This document shows positions 44,365-55,724 of a stretch of 64,000 nucleotides of DNA, in pieces. Origin of the DNA: Lytechinus variegatus (Eukaryota; Echinodermata; Echinoidea; Temnopleuroida; Toxopneustidae); NCBI RefSeq assembly GCF_018143015.1, contig NC_054746.1:36240830-36304829 (forward strand). The letters run 5' to 3'. A model generated the notes under the pieces. The model ran no database searches, was not told the DNA's origin, and worked only from the letters and a program-made list of their open reading frames with translations. Position numbers and translations under genes: made by a program. The stretch's first letter is position 1. Every line of letters begins with the position of its first letter.

Positions 44365-45420
44365 GGAATAATGTGAGCGCGAATCGCGAGCAGCAAAAAT
44401 GATATTTTGATCTGAAACTGGATCATTTAAGAAAGTTTTAAATAACATGCGTGCGCGAACTCATTTTCTATTTTTAAGATTTAGACCTATAGAATCTGAG
44501 CATTCAAAACATATTTTTTTCATTATGAAAAGAAAAAGTGTCTTCCTAAACCAATAACGCGAGCGCAAAGCGCGAACTGAAAATTTCAATTTTTTTATGT
44601 TCCGATCTGTAATGGGGTAAATTTAAGCACAATTTCAAACACTATATAGGAAAAATTGTGAAGAGGATATGGATCGCTTTCTATTAATGATTCTTCTTTT
44701 TGCCATAGGAACGGGACACTCTCAGGATTTCCGAACATATGAAAGAGATGTCTAATCTTCATATTTCCTATTCCTCTTTCTTAACGCGAGCCGAAATTTG
44801 TTGATACTTTCTGAGAAGGGGAAAATTTAAAGTTTGGATATTCATGAAAATTATATTGTTTCATTTAATAATCTAATAGACCCAATAGAAATGCATTTTT
44901 TAAATATTAAGGCCCCAAAACATTTTGACATTTTATAAGCACTATTGTAATTATGAATAGGATGCATACCTTAATTATGCGAGCTCCTAGCGCGAAAATA
45001 ACGACTTCACAGAATCAAATAAGGCGACCGCGAAGCACGAGCTGAAAAAAAGGATATTCAGATAATAAGACGAGACATTTTTAAAATCAATAATTGTAAA
45101 TAAAACAAAATAATGAAAGCTAGATATCCGAGCTGAAATGCTTTTTGTATATTGACTTCAGTACTTGATATCTAAGCTCCCTTTTAGCCTATTGATCAAG
45201 ATATGTATCTAATCGACGAGGCAATGCGAGCGCGAAGAGCGAGCGAAAATTTTATTAAGTGACATGAAAGATTTTTTTTAACTGCCAAGTCTTCCCCTCA
45301 CATTAATTGTTTTCAGTCGTCTTCCTTATTATATTTCCTTTTCTTTTTTCTCCTCTCCTTTCCCTTTTTCTTCTTTTCCCTTTTCCCCTCTCCCTCCCCC
45401 GGATCCGCAAAGGAATATTT
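44365..45420. repeat. GCGAAGCGC array IV with CT-rich end
   Basis: Units of about 105-115 bp carry GTGAGCGCGAATCGCGAGC (44370), GCGAGCGCAAAGCGCGAAC (44559), GCGACCGCGAAGCACGAGC (45023) and GCGAGCGCGAAGAGCGAGC (45225). After that come a CTTCCCCTCA pyrimidine tract and CCCCGGATCCGC. It is the same composite order as at 49640-51990 but without the nested insertions. Its ends are not clean, so it may be truncated. It starts about 155 bp upstream of the NPAS4-like start codon. Confidence 0.75.
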
Positions 45421-45699
45421 GTAATGTAATGGCTTGTTCGATGGTCTTGTCCAACTTGAAAAAAAACTTCCTACGAAGCCGTCCCTTCATATAAGGCGGT
45501 CGTACAAACGTCGGAAGAAAATCGTAAGAACTACGTAATGAAAAATGTGTAGGTTCGAGTCTAGAAGCCGTAAATTCGTACTAAATAATCACCAATAAAT
45601 ATTGAATGGTGAATATCATTTACCAAAAGAAAGGGTCACCATTGGTTCTTAAAGTCACACTTAACTTACGAACAGCTCTATGAAATGGCCCCCAGGTGG

Positions 45700-47160
45700 T
45701 CAAAATTACCAAAGCAGTCAAAATGTTTTCAGATGGTTCAATGTAAGGCCTATTTGGGTAAGATTTTAAATCTTTCCGAATAAATTAAAATATCATTAGC
45801 CATTTTGTTGGTCACAGGTGGTAAAAAAAATGGCCACAAGCTCATATACGTTAAGACTGGTGAATCCGCCAAACATTCTTCACAAGATGGATTTTGAATA
45901 AATTCCAAATTAAAATTGGAAGAGAGTGAATCCGGCTGAATCATTCGCCCTATTTGCAAGGTTAATGCCCTATATGCCACTATGACACAAAACCGTGCAA
46001 AATGTTCAGTTAGATAGCACCCAAAATTAGCCTAAAGTGGAATTAATGTTAAGATAATTATGAAGTTGATTATTGACAACCAGCGCACATGTCTATCATA
46101 CGTTTGATTGTCTAATTATATCGCATTGATAATTCTATCTAACATAATTATTAGGCCTACTTACATTTTTTACCACACTTATGAAAATTGTCATGTTTTG
46201 TTTGGCAGAAATTACCACTGCAGTCACGATTCGGCAAAATGAAACCACTTTTCTTTAAAATTTATGGTCATTTATACCTTATTGGCTGAAGTTATGAAAG
46301 TATTTTGTGACATGACCATTTCCGAATTGTGGTCATTTTTTAAATGACCAAAACAATCAATATGGCGTGTGACCAGTCAACTAACATTTTAGGATTCAGC
46401 GCAAAATTGTTTACCCAGATATGAATGTCAAACATTCCTCGTCAGAAATTCTGATTAACGGCCCTTATCTCCTTTCTTTTCAATGTAGTAGTTGGTCAAT
46501 ATGTCATGTTATTCAGTATTCAAAGATTGTAAATGCAAACTCAAAATTTACTTAGATATTCAATGAAAATAAGAAAACATTGTTCCAGCTTACCCTTAAA
46601 TCAAGCACAGAATAACTTCCAGCTTCAGTTACATTTAGACGAGAATGGGCAACAAGGAACTGCCTTAAGAGAGATGATGCAGAGTCAATGTTGTAGACCT
46701 TCCTCTAACAAAGGCCAGTCACCTTTTGGATGAATCTCATCAACATCATGCGTGATGCTCTCTTTCCAAACAAAATAAATGCGACGTTCATGATGACGTA
46801 GGCCCTTAACTTGTAGGCCCTCTTTTGTATTCCAGTGGTCGCAAAAATTGAAATAAAGCAAAATAATGAATACACTCTCCAAAACAAAAGAAATTCTACG
46901 TCAAAAACGAAGTCAGAACTCTTAATCAAAAAGAAATATACCTAATATGGAAATAATATGATTTACAATTGTCTTGTCACAGAAAAAAAATAGTAACGAG
47001 GTATATAGTGAAACTCGAAGTGACACTGCAAACTAAACAAAACCTAGCTAAACAACCATAGATGATTTTAAAATATTAATACAGCAAACTAATGCAAAAT
47101 AGCCTAAAATAATTAATGAACACAAAATAATGCGTACGAGTCAATGATATTGATGGATTT
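45700..47160. other. AT-rich intergenic DNA without recognised genes
   Basis: No exon, RNA or defined transposon is supported. A frame of 66 codons near 46533 has no recognisable domain. Confidence 0.35.
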
Positions 47161-47182
47161 TACTCGACGCCCCGCTCGCTCA

Positions 47183-47307
47183 GGGGCGTCGTGGTCTATT
47201 GGTTACGACTTTCGCCTCTCAATCATAGGGACGTGGGATCGAATCCCAACCAGGGCGTGTTCTGCTACAGCAAGAAACTTACCTACATTGTGCTGCACTC
47301 AACCCAG
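47183..47307 (+). mobile_element. tRNA-derived SINE, best copy
   Basis: The head reads GGGGCGTCGTGGTCTATTGG (box A region) and GTGGGATCGAATCCC (box B, about 47233-47247). It is followed by a tail with CTACATTGTGCTGCACTCAA. The acceptor arms do not pair, so it is not a functional tRNA gene. A G-run repeat beginning CACTGGCGTAAATCCC follows at once. Confidence 0.8.
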
Positions 47308-47405
47308 CACTGGCGTAAATCCCGGGGGGATGGGGGGATATATCCCCCCACTTTTCGAGGAGGGGGGATGACCTGTACAAACATCCCCCCACTTTTTACG
47401 AAAGA
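47308..47405. repeat. G-run/C-run inverted repeat fragment
   Basis: CACTGGCGTAAATCCCGGGG resembles the hAT-like ends here. GGGGGGATATATCCCCCC is a perfect palindrome at about 47333-47350, and GGGGGGATG and CATCCCCCC face each other nearby. Confidence 0.6.
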
Positions 47406-47717
47406 AATGAAAAAAATCACAAGAGATAATTGATTTATTGGTGAAAATTCTTCCTAAAATACCGCTTAACAAATAAAACAATATTATTGAATCATAAAAT
47501 GCATATAAAGAGCCAGTTCACCGAACGAAACATTTATGTCCTTATTATAACATTGAAGAGAAACCCCCGTTTCTTCCAATTCATCAATGTTAGGGTCTTT
47601 GGGAAGGGATTAAGATGGAATGTCATAAAAATTGAATGTAATCTCTAATAAAACCATTACACCATCATGGGGTAAAAAAGATAATAATATTGAAGGCGTA
47701 TTTGCCATATGGACATA

Positions 47718-48876
47718 CAGTGGCGTAAATGCGGGTTGACATGGGGGCACATACCCCCTCCCCATCGGCTGACCAAATAAAAAACGGAGAAAAGGAGAAA
47801 AGAGGGAGAAAGGAAACGTAGTGGGAAAGAAGAAAATATCATTCATTATCATGTTATTTTATATTATGATTATGTTATGTTACATTACATAAGAAACATT
47901 TTTATCATAACTTTATGAAACATAATACGTTTTCATTGTTCCTGGTGCTCGCATTGTCTGTTTAACGAGATATATAATCCTGTTGTACTAAAACATCCCG
48001 TTTCAAGTCAATTTAAAAAAACAATTATTTCCTAGCACTTGAGTTATCATTGTTTTATGTAGTGACATGTGCTTCTTTTACATGACTCAAACGGTGATTG
48101 TCCCATGTTCAGGTCTTCTTTTATATACGAAACATGTCATGTCCGTGATTACGTTCGAATTAGTGGATTGGTGAGATATGTCTGTTTTTTATGAATTCCT
48201 AAAATCGATCCTAAAAATGTCCCTTCTTCTGATCTGAATATCAAAATTTTCAGCTCGCGCTTTGCGCTCGCATCATTTGGTTAATGAAATACGTATGGTC
48301 CTAGTTAATTCCTACAAAGAAACCTTAAAATGCCCCACTTCAGGTCTGAATTATCTTAATTTTCAGCTCGCGCTTCGCGCTCGCAATATTTAAATATTGA
48401 GATGCGTATGATAATCATGATTGCAATGACTACAAAAAGTGTTTCATGTGTTCAGATGTAATTCTAATAAAATCAGCAAGCACTTGGCTCTCGCATTAGA
48501 TGACTATGGTGAGATATGCATACTCTTAATGGATTCCTAAAATACATTCCTTAAATCTCGCTGTTTGGGGATCAAAATATACGAAAATTTGAGCTCGCGC
48601 TTCGCGCTAGCATTGTTTAGCAAGACAGGTACCGGTTATGATTACACGAATTTGATTATAATGTCCCTTTTAAGGTGTGAATATGAAAAAAGTTCAGCTC
48701 GCGCTTCGCGCTCGCATTATTTGATCAGTGAGATACATATCCGTTTAATGACATTGTCCTTAAAATGTCTCTATTAGGTCAGTATAACTGGCAACTGAGC
48801 GCGCGAACGCGCTAACTCAGTGATTCAAAAATTATGCTGGTGCCCCCACAATGCCGTAACCCACGGTACGCCACTG
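47718..48876. mobile_element. hAT-like element with GCGAAGCGC array V (1159 bp)
   Basis: CAGTGGCGTA at the left and TACGCCACTG at the right are perfect 10-bp inverted ends. TGGACATA directly flanks both (47710-47717 and 48877-48884), a perfect 8-bp target duplication. The interior holds a purine-rich tract, an AT-rich part and about six units with GCTCGCGCTTCGCGCTCGC at 48253 (one change), 48366, 48593 (one change) and 48696, spaced 103-113 bp or twice that. It encodes nothing recognisable. Confidence 0.9.
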
Positions 48877-48954
48877 TGGACATATCAATGACAATTCCTT
48901 GCATATCTAATAACATGATTGCAAAAAAGAAATGCCAAAATATTTCAGTCATCC

Positions 48955-49500
48955 CCACCCATCAACATGGATTCACGCCAGTGCAACCCAGGTGAGGTGA
49001 CCGGGTACCCAGCAGGATTAATTGAAAATGCACTGAGCGCTGAAATGCAGCTCGAGCTAAAACCGGGGTACTAATAACAATGGGCCTCGGAATAGATTGT
49101 TTCTACATACAGTAGATGGCGTAATATACATGCCTATTTGTTTATTTATCATTAAATATATAGAATTGAGCTTTTGCTCAACTGAATCCAACAAACGGAA
49201 TATCAATGCCATGGATTTTCAAGAGTATAGACATAACCGGTATAGGAAGAATAAAGTCAAGTAATTTTTCTTTAGAACTCCAGAACTTCCAGTCGCAATA
49301 ACGAGGACTTACATCAGAAGTTACACAAGCAATTATTCCATTTTAATATTCATATTTCATACCGGCCCGTTTTCGCTTGTCGGTCGCCCGGTCGGTATAG
49401 CAACATATACGGACAGCTAGAACACCGACTTATACCGCACCTGGGTCGAGCGTGATAAATGTAGATAAAGACCTTGCCAAAGGACTTATGTGCGTAAAGG
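48955..49500. mobile_element. SINE body fragments
   Basis: Two pieces resemble SINE bodies. AACCCAGGTGAGGTGACCGG at 48987 leads to CAGCTCGAGCTAAAACCGGG near 49048. ACCTTGCCAAAGGACTTATG at 49471 matches the body word of the SINE at 17690-17950. Boundaries and subfamily are uncertain. Confidence 0.5.
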
Positions 49501-49750
49501 GGAATTGATCTCAATTCTCCAAACCTTGAGATCTACAATCCAAAGACATATCTACCACTGGTAAAGTTCTGTCAACTAAAATAATGATAAAAAAGGATCT
49601 GTTAACCGCTGCTTCCAGTTAACCATGAAAACGTTACATATTTCAACAATCAAATAATGCGAGCACGAAACGCGAGCAGAAAATTTTGATATTCCTACCT
49701 GAAGAATGGAAATTCTAAGCACTTTTTGTAATCGTGAAAAGGATAAGTAT

Positions 49751-50299
49751 CCCGGGGGGGGGGGCACTTACATTGACGAATGGATACCATGCGCGACCAA
49801 AAATAACACGTAAAAAGGATGTCCTTTTTCACGATAGTACGTACGTAACGTGAAAAGGGTGTCAAAAACACACAAATAATGAAAAAAAGGGTATCTATTT
49901 CGCTAGTAAAATTACGTGTTTAGGGTCGAATTTGCGGGGATGATAAAACAAAATTAAAATGTTTTATAAAGGATGTCCTTTTTGCCCCAACACTACGTGT
50001 TTAGAGTCCTATTTGCGCGAGGTGTAGAAGGTGGGGTCGTACTAAATTAAATAAGGTAAAGCCGACAACCAAAGGACCCGTAACAATAAAACATTCCTGT
50101 ACTTGTTTAGGGGTTCATTTCAGGGAATATTTGCCAAGAGTATCGTTTTGTTTCCAATACTTGTTAAGGGTAGGGTTTCACACGCCAATACTTGTTAAGG
50201 GGTGCATTTTCAGAATATGGAAATTACGTGTTTAGGGTGCTTTTCGAGACCCCATGGTCGCGCAAGGTATCCACTCGTGAATAGAAGTGGCCCCCCGGG
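49751..50299. mobile_element. G-run-ended MITE, copy C (549 bp)
   Basis: The ends are CCCGGGGG and CCCCCGGG with CACTT and AAGTG just inside. The flanks ATAAGTAT (49743-49750 and 50300-50307) are a perfect 8-bp target duplication. The body runs opposite to copies A and B. It is inserted into array VI, which resumes directly beyond the duplication. Confidence 0.88.
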
Positions 50300-51666
50300 A
50301 TAAGTATACAACTAAACAATTGATGCGAGCGTGAAGCGCGAGCAGAAATTCGAGATTTAGACCTAAAATGGGACACTCTATTCATGTTTTTTTGTGTAAA
50401 TCATGAAAAGGCTGAATAAAAATGCGCGCGAGTGTTTCAGATTTTGACCTAAAATGTGGGCGTTCTAAAGAGGTTTTTTATCATGAAAATCAATGTGAGC
50501 GCGAAGCGCGAGCTTAAAATATTTGATATTCCCATATAACAAAAACGTTATTTCAAGCTCTGTATTTCAAGCAATTTGTGGGAAAATTGTGAGGAGGATA
50601 TGGATCACACTTAAAAAAACGAGCTGTTATGTTTCAATATCATTACTTTGAGTTTTGACATAGGACCGGGACATTCTAAGAACATTATCTCATCATATGA
50701 AAATGATGACTATCTTCCTATTTCTCTTCTAGTGCGAGATGACACTTGTCGATATTCCATTCTAAAATCTGAAAAGCCTAATGAGAGCGCAAAATCTGTT
50801 AACTGGACATTTAAACACTTTTGTTATTATGAATAAGATGCATGAGTTACTATATTTTCAACAATGCGAGCGCAAATCGCGAGCCGACATTTTTTATATA
50901 ATGTCATAAAATGGGAAATTTAAGTAGTTTAGTGCGTATCAAAAAAGTTTACACTTTGAAAAAGTCCTGGGAATTAAATAATATACAAAATTCGGGTAAT
51001 TTTTTCACATATATTCTTAGGTTTGGGTCTCATCTATACAATGAAAACAAAAAGTTTTGACAGATTGTTACCCTTGAGTGAACAAGTTAAAAAGGGGTAA
51101 AAGATATCTTCAAATCAATTTTACTAGCTAAATTCCATGTGTTCTTCATGATTAAGGTCTACCTTTTTTCGCATAACTAGTTCAAAGTTCTGCGCAAATC
51201 ATTTTTAACTTTTCAGAAGTGGTGCTCACTCAAGCGGAAATATTTTTCGACAGTTATATAGTTATTTGTTTAAATGGATCTGTACCAATGTTAAATATGT
51301 GTAAATATCTTCAGGACATTACAAATGCATAATTCTCTGATACGCACTGTAGAATTAATAGTGAGATATACATAACTCACAATCAAAATGCGAGCGTGCA
51401 GCGCTAGCTGATACGTTTTGACAATTTGACCTGAATAGGAATATTTTGAGAACTCAAAATAATAGGTACCTGACGAATCAAATTTTGCGAGTGCGAGCAG
51501 AAAAATTGAATATTCGGACCATAACACAGAATTTTTAGAGCTCTTTTAAAAATCAATTTGTAAATCAAACAAAATAATGAAATTTTGATTTCCGAGCTCC
51601 ATATTGAGCAAGATATGTAAATCACCTAAAAGGGCAATGCAAGCGCGAAGAGCGAGCGAAAGTTTT

Positions 51667-51800
51667 ACATGGCGTAAAAGCTGCTCGAGCTACAACCGGG
51701 GTAATAATATCCAAGTCCTTTGGAAGCGCATAGAGACGTTATTCATAATGCGTTTTGCGCTATACAAGAACTGACTATTATTATTATTATTATTATTATC
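51667..51800 (+). mobile_element. SINE 3' end with ATT-repeat tail
   Basis: CTGCTCGAGCTACAACCGGG is followed by CCTTTGGAAGCGCATAGAGA, GCGCTATACAAGAACTGAC and an ATT tandem tail. It splits array VI between GTTTTAC and AGCGACATG, which are adjacent in array IV apart from small changes. Confidence 0.75.
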
Positions 51801-52676
51801 AAAGCGACATGAAAGATTTTTGAAATTATTTTCCAAGTCTTCCCCTCATCTTATTTTGCTCAATCGTCTTCCTCTTATGTTTCCCCTTTTTTTCTCCTCT
51901 TTTCCCTCCTTTTTTTATTCTTTCCCCGCCTTTTTTTTGCTCCGCCAATAGAGGGGGGGGGGGGTTGGGCCTCCTCTAGACATGCTAGATCCACCTATGC
52001 ATAGTGCATACACATGCAATCTCAATTTCTTTCCTTTGGCTCCTTAACATTGACGCACAACATATCATTATTCTGAGTTGAGAAGCTTATCAAAGGGATT
52101 CATTTTCAAGGTTTCAAAGCATAGTAATACCGTGTGTCTCAAAAAATACGTAACACTTTTGAAATGGTTGCCAAATTGAGCATATATTATTTCATGAAAA
52201 AATGTCAATGTGTATGGAAAGCGAAAGGACCAACCTTTCATATGAAATGAAAAAAATTGAAAAAAAATCATGCTTCGATGAACAGGGTTCACTTAAGTTA
52301 GAGGTATGAAAATGGGCCTGCGCAGGATTTTTCCTTCCAATTTTGGACAGGTATAGCATACAAAATAAATTTGATATGAGATATTCATGATCGATGGATT
52401 AAGAGTTAAAAGGATGTTTTGAATACCAGTCCTTTCTCTGTGTCATTTATCAATCCCAAACACCACCCATGCCACACACATACCAACTTCCACTCCCATC
52501 TTAATGTATCATCGATCTGGTAGATGTGAACAGGATGAAGGAAGAATTGGAAAATGTTTAATTGAAATATTCAAAATCATAATCTACATGCAACCCACTC
52601 TCCTCCCCCACAACCATTTCCCATCCCATCACCTACCCCTTGTCTTTTCTTTATCTTTTTTCTTCCGTTTTCTCTC

Positions 52677-52876
52677 GACTTCTTCTTGTGGGGATGGCTC
52701 AAGGCCAAGGTATACACCACACCTCCCGACACACTGGATGATATCAAGGAGAAAATCACCCATGAGATTGATGTCCTTCGTCAGGACAGAGCCACAGTCA
52801 GGAGAGCTGTTCTGGACATGCTGAAACGGGCAAGATCATGTATCGAGAGAGAAGAAGGTGGACATGTCCATCATTA
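52677..52876 (+). pseudogene. C-terminal remnant of a Tc1/mariner-like transposase
   Basis: It reads DFFLWGWLKAKVY, then a helix with LDDIKEKITHEI and CIEREEGGHVHH before a stop. This matches the end of IS630/Tc1/mariner-type transposases, in which D(F/Y)FLWGxLK carries or follows the last catalytic region and GGH(xx) ends the protein. Upstream catalytic Asp residues and the DNA-binding domain are absent, so it cannot work alone. Confidence 0.85.
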
Positions 52877-53103
52877 ATGTGAAAGACTTTTATCTTTACC
52901 GGTACCCTTACTCAATCGGTACTTTGAAAGCCGTGATATTCAGTCAAGAAGAAAAGATAGCCATGTGGACTATGAACTGATTACTTTTGTCAGATCTTTC
53001 ATTTTAAGATGAACAAAGCAGTTGTAAATAAGAAAAAAATAAAAGAAACATTAACATCTTTAAAAAAAAAAAATTAACTTGTTTTTGTCATGTCTGCCCT
53101 AAT

Positions 53104-53139
53104 GTGTGTGTGTGCGCGCGCGCGCGCGCGTGTGTGTGG
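53104..53139. repeat. GT-GC-GT alternating tract
   Basis: An alternating purine-pyrimidine tract of (GT)n, (GC)n and (GT)n inside the Tc1/mariner-like element. Such tracts are prone to Z-DNA formation; that is general knowledge, not shown here. Confidence 0.8.
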
Positions 53140-54029
53140 TTTGTGTGCGTGTGATAATTGGTTTGAGCAATTGCTTGATGGAATTAATGTTTCAGTGATT
53201 TATCGATTGATTTCATTGATCAAAATGAGTGACTGGTTAATAATTTGATTATTAATGGAAAAAAAATGATCCACCAAACTTTCAGAAGAAAAGTGATAAA
53301 AAAAGGAAGGAGTAGGTGAGAGGTTAGGAAGAAGGTTGTATTTGTGTGTGTGTGTGTGTGGGGGAGGGGGAGGACAGTGGGTTGCGTAATGTTAATTATG
53401 ATTTGGAATATTTCAATTTAGCCAATTCCCATTCATCCTTAATCCCGTTCACATCTACCAGATCAATGATACAATAAGATGGGAGTGGAAGTGTGTGTGC
53501 GTGTGTGGGGGTGTGGGCGGTGGTGTTTCGGGATTGATAAATAACAGAGAAAAAGGAATGGTATTCAAGGTATTCAAAATATCCTGTTGATCCATCGATC
53601 ATGAATATCTCATATCGACCTTATTTTGTAAGCTACAAGTAACTTACCTGTCCAAAATTGGAAGGAAAAATCCTGCGCAGGCACATTTTCATACCTCTAA
53701 CTTAAGTGAACACTGTTCATCGAAGCATGATTTTTTTTCCAATTTTTCATATCATATGAAAGGTTGGTCCTTCAGCTTTCTATACATATCGACATTTCTT
53801 CATAAAATTACATATGCTCAATTTGGCAACCATTTCAAAAGTGTTACGTTTTTTTTAGACACACGGTACATCACATTGTAGGACTTCAGACTACTGACGT
53901 AGCATCTAATCTTGTTATCATTTAAGATCAAAATATCAATTACATACCTATATGATTTTTCAACCTAAACGTTGTACACTTGACATGCTATTCAATTATT
54001 TACTTTAGTTACTTATTTTTCATTTTTAT

Positions 54030-54890
54030 ACGCCCGTCCTAGACGGGACGAATTATGGTATCACGCTCGGTGAAGGGGGGATCGACCCCCGTCCCCCCCC
54101 CCCCCCCTTCTGCCGCCTATAGGTGCCCGTCCGTCTGTTAACTTTTCCTTGTAAACACGATAACTTCAGTTTGACTTAACCTAGGCTCATGTAATTTGAT
54201 GTGTATACGAGCATGGATCCCATGAAGCCTATTGATTTTGAGGTCAAAAGTCAGTGTGATATTTTCATCTTACCCTTAAGCAGTCCTTGTAAACGTGATT
54301 TATAACTTCATTTCAACTTTATCTAGGCTCGTATAATTTCATGTGTATAATACGAGCATGGATCCCAGGAAGCTTAACGATTTTGAAGTCAAAATGTCAA
54401 AGGTCAAGGTCACACTGATATGTTTTCATCTTATCCTTGTTAACACGATGTAATTTGGAGTGTATACTAGCATGGATCCCAGGAAGCCTATTGATTTGAG
54501 GTCAAAAGTCAGTGTGATATTTTCACTTTACCCTTCTGAAGTCCGAGATAACTTTAGTTTACCTTAACCAAGGCTCATATAATTTGGTGTGTATGATACT
54601 TGCATGGATCCAAGAAAGTCTGCTGATTTTGAGGTCAAAAGATCAAGATCACAGTGACATGTTTTCATCTTATCCTTCTTAAGTCCTTGTTAACACAACT
54701 TTAGTTAACTTTACCTAAGCTCATATAATTTGGTGTGTATGATACTAGCATAGATCTAAGTAATTCTATTGATTTCGAGGTCAGAAGGTCAAAGGTGAAG
54801 TCGCCACCTTCCACTTTTCTTGCTAGACCAATAACTAAATTTTCCACTTTACAGGCGGGCGCATTATGTGTTCACCTTAGCGACACTCGT
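54030..54890. repeat. Tandem array of 114-147 bp units
   Basis: It starts with TACGCCCGTCCTAGACGGGA and ends near GGCGGGCGCATTATG. In between, GCATGGATCCCA- and AGGCTCATATAATTTGGTGT-type words recur at 54211, 54356, 54470, 54602 and 54749. The array has defined outer ends, so it may be a transposon made of tandem units. A C-run lies at 54092-54108. Confidence 0.8.
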
Positions 54891-55074
54891 AAATAGTTAT
54901 TGAGAATATAACACATAATGAACACAAAATTAAAAATTAAATGAATACATAAAGAGAATTATGATCATACACATACATATTTTTCACAGAATTTATTATT
55001 TAGAATATAATCAGATCATATCTCATTTATTATACATCATCTGATTTATAAGCAGTTGACATTGGGTGATTTCA

Positions 55075-55720
55075 AGTACGGTGTTCGGTGTTGGTGTTGA
55101 GAGCGTGAAAAGGCTGCTGAACTGAGCCCCAACACCGAGTTGAGTTCAGAGGAGCGATACTGATCGCGTTATCGATATCCTATGATGTCACGCCTCTGCG
55201 CTGCCCTGCTGATCATCTCAACTTTACGCGAAAAATTCTTGACAACGAAAGTGAAATCTGGAAGAAATTGCAGTAAAATCTCATTATACAGAATGCACAG
55301 GTTAAAATCACTGCAATAATCAGAAAGCATATTATTTTTCATTAAAATGTGTAAAACTCTAATGATTTGCCCTCATCTTAACTGTAATAGATCATTTTAC
55401 GGGGGTGTTTCATCGTGTTCGCCTCCTGTTCGTGAACTACAGTTCATCAACACCAACACCGAACTTGAAATCACAATTATCCCAATCCCTGGGGGTGGTG
55501 TTGGTGAATAGGGAAATTGCACGTAGATCGTCAACACCAGCTGTAATGCTCAGTTCAGCAGACGACATTCAACACCAGAGCTCAACACAAACTGCCGGAA
55601 ATACGTCATATTTTCCGAGGTCAATCCCAACACCAACGTGATTTCAAGTACGGTGTTGTAGCTGGTGTTGGTGTTGTCCCAACACCAACACCAGATTTCA
55701 ACACCGTACTTGAAATCACC
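55075..55720. mobile_element. Fold-back cluster of CAACACC/GGTGTTG units
   Basis: GTGATTTCAAGTACGGTGTT occurs at about 55077 and 55638 (+). Its inverse with CTTGAAATCAC ends at 55474 and 55719. CAACACCAACACC and the inverse occur many times between them. An outer inverted-repeat element with inner copies of its own ends is the simplest reading. No clean target duplication was found. Confidence 0.7.
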
Positions 55721-55724
55721 AATT

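Larger units (their letters stand above)
49640..51990. repeat. GCGAAGCGC array VI, interrupted by two insertions
   Basis: Dyads include GCGAGCACGAAACGCGAGC (49659), GCGAGCGTGAAGCGCGAGC (50324), GTGAGCGCGAAGCGCGAGC (50494), GCGAGCGCAAATCGCGAGC (50865) and AAGCGCGAAGAGCGAGC (51641). They are followed by a pyrimidine tract and a G-run near 51950. The G-run MITE (49751-50299) and a SINE tail (about 51667-51800) interrupt it. The uninterrupted order is seen in array IV. Confidence 0.8.
52130..53866 (+). mobile_element. Tc1/mariner-like element with arms of about 480 bp (1737 bp)
   Basis: The ends begin CCGTGTGTCT and are flanked by TA on both sides (52128-52129 and 53867-53868). The inverted arms are unusually long, about 52130-52610 against 53385-53866, sharing for example GTTGCCAAATTGAGCATAT and GATCTGGTAGATGTGAAC in opposite orientation. 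The core retains only the 3' end of a transposase gene. The element is therefore non-autonomous. Confidence 0.88.

Noticed and set aside
47183..47257. Functional tRNA gene
   Set aside because: Box A- and B-like words are present but the acceptor and anticodon arms do not pair, and related fragments occur elsewhere, so it is a SINE head.
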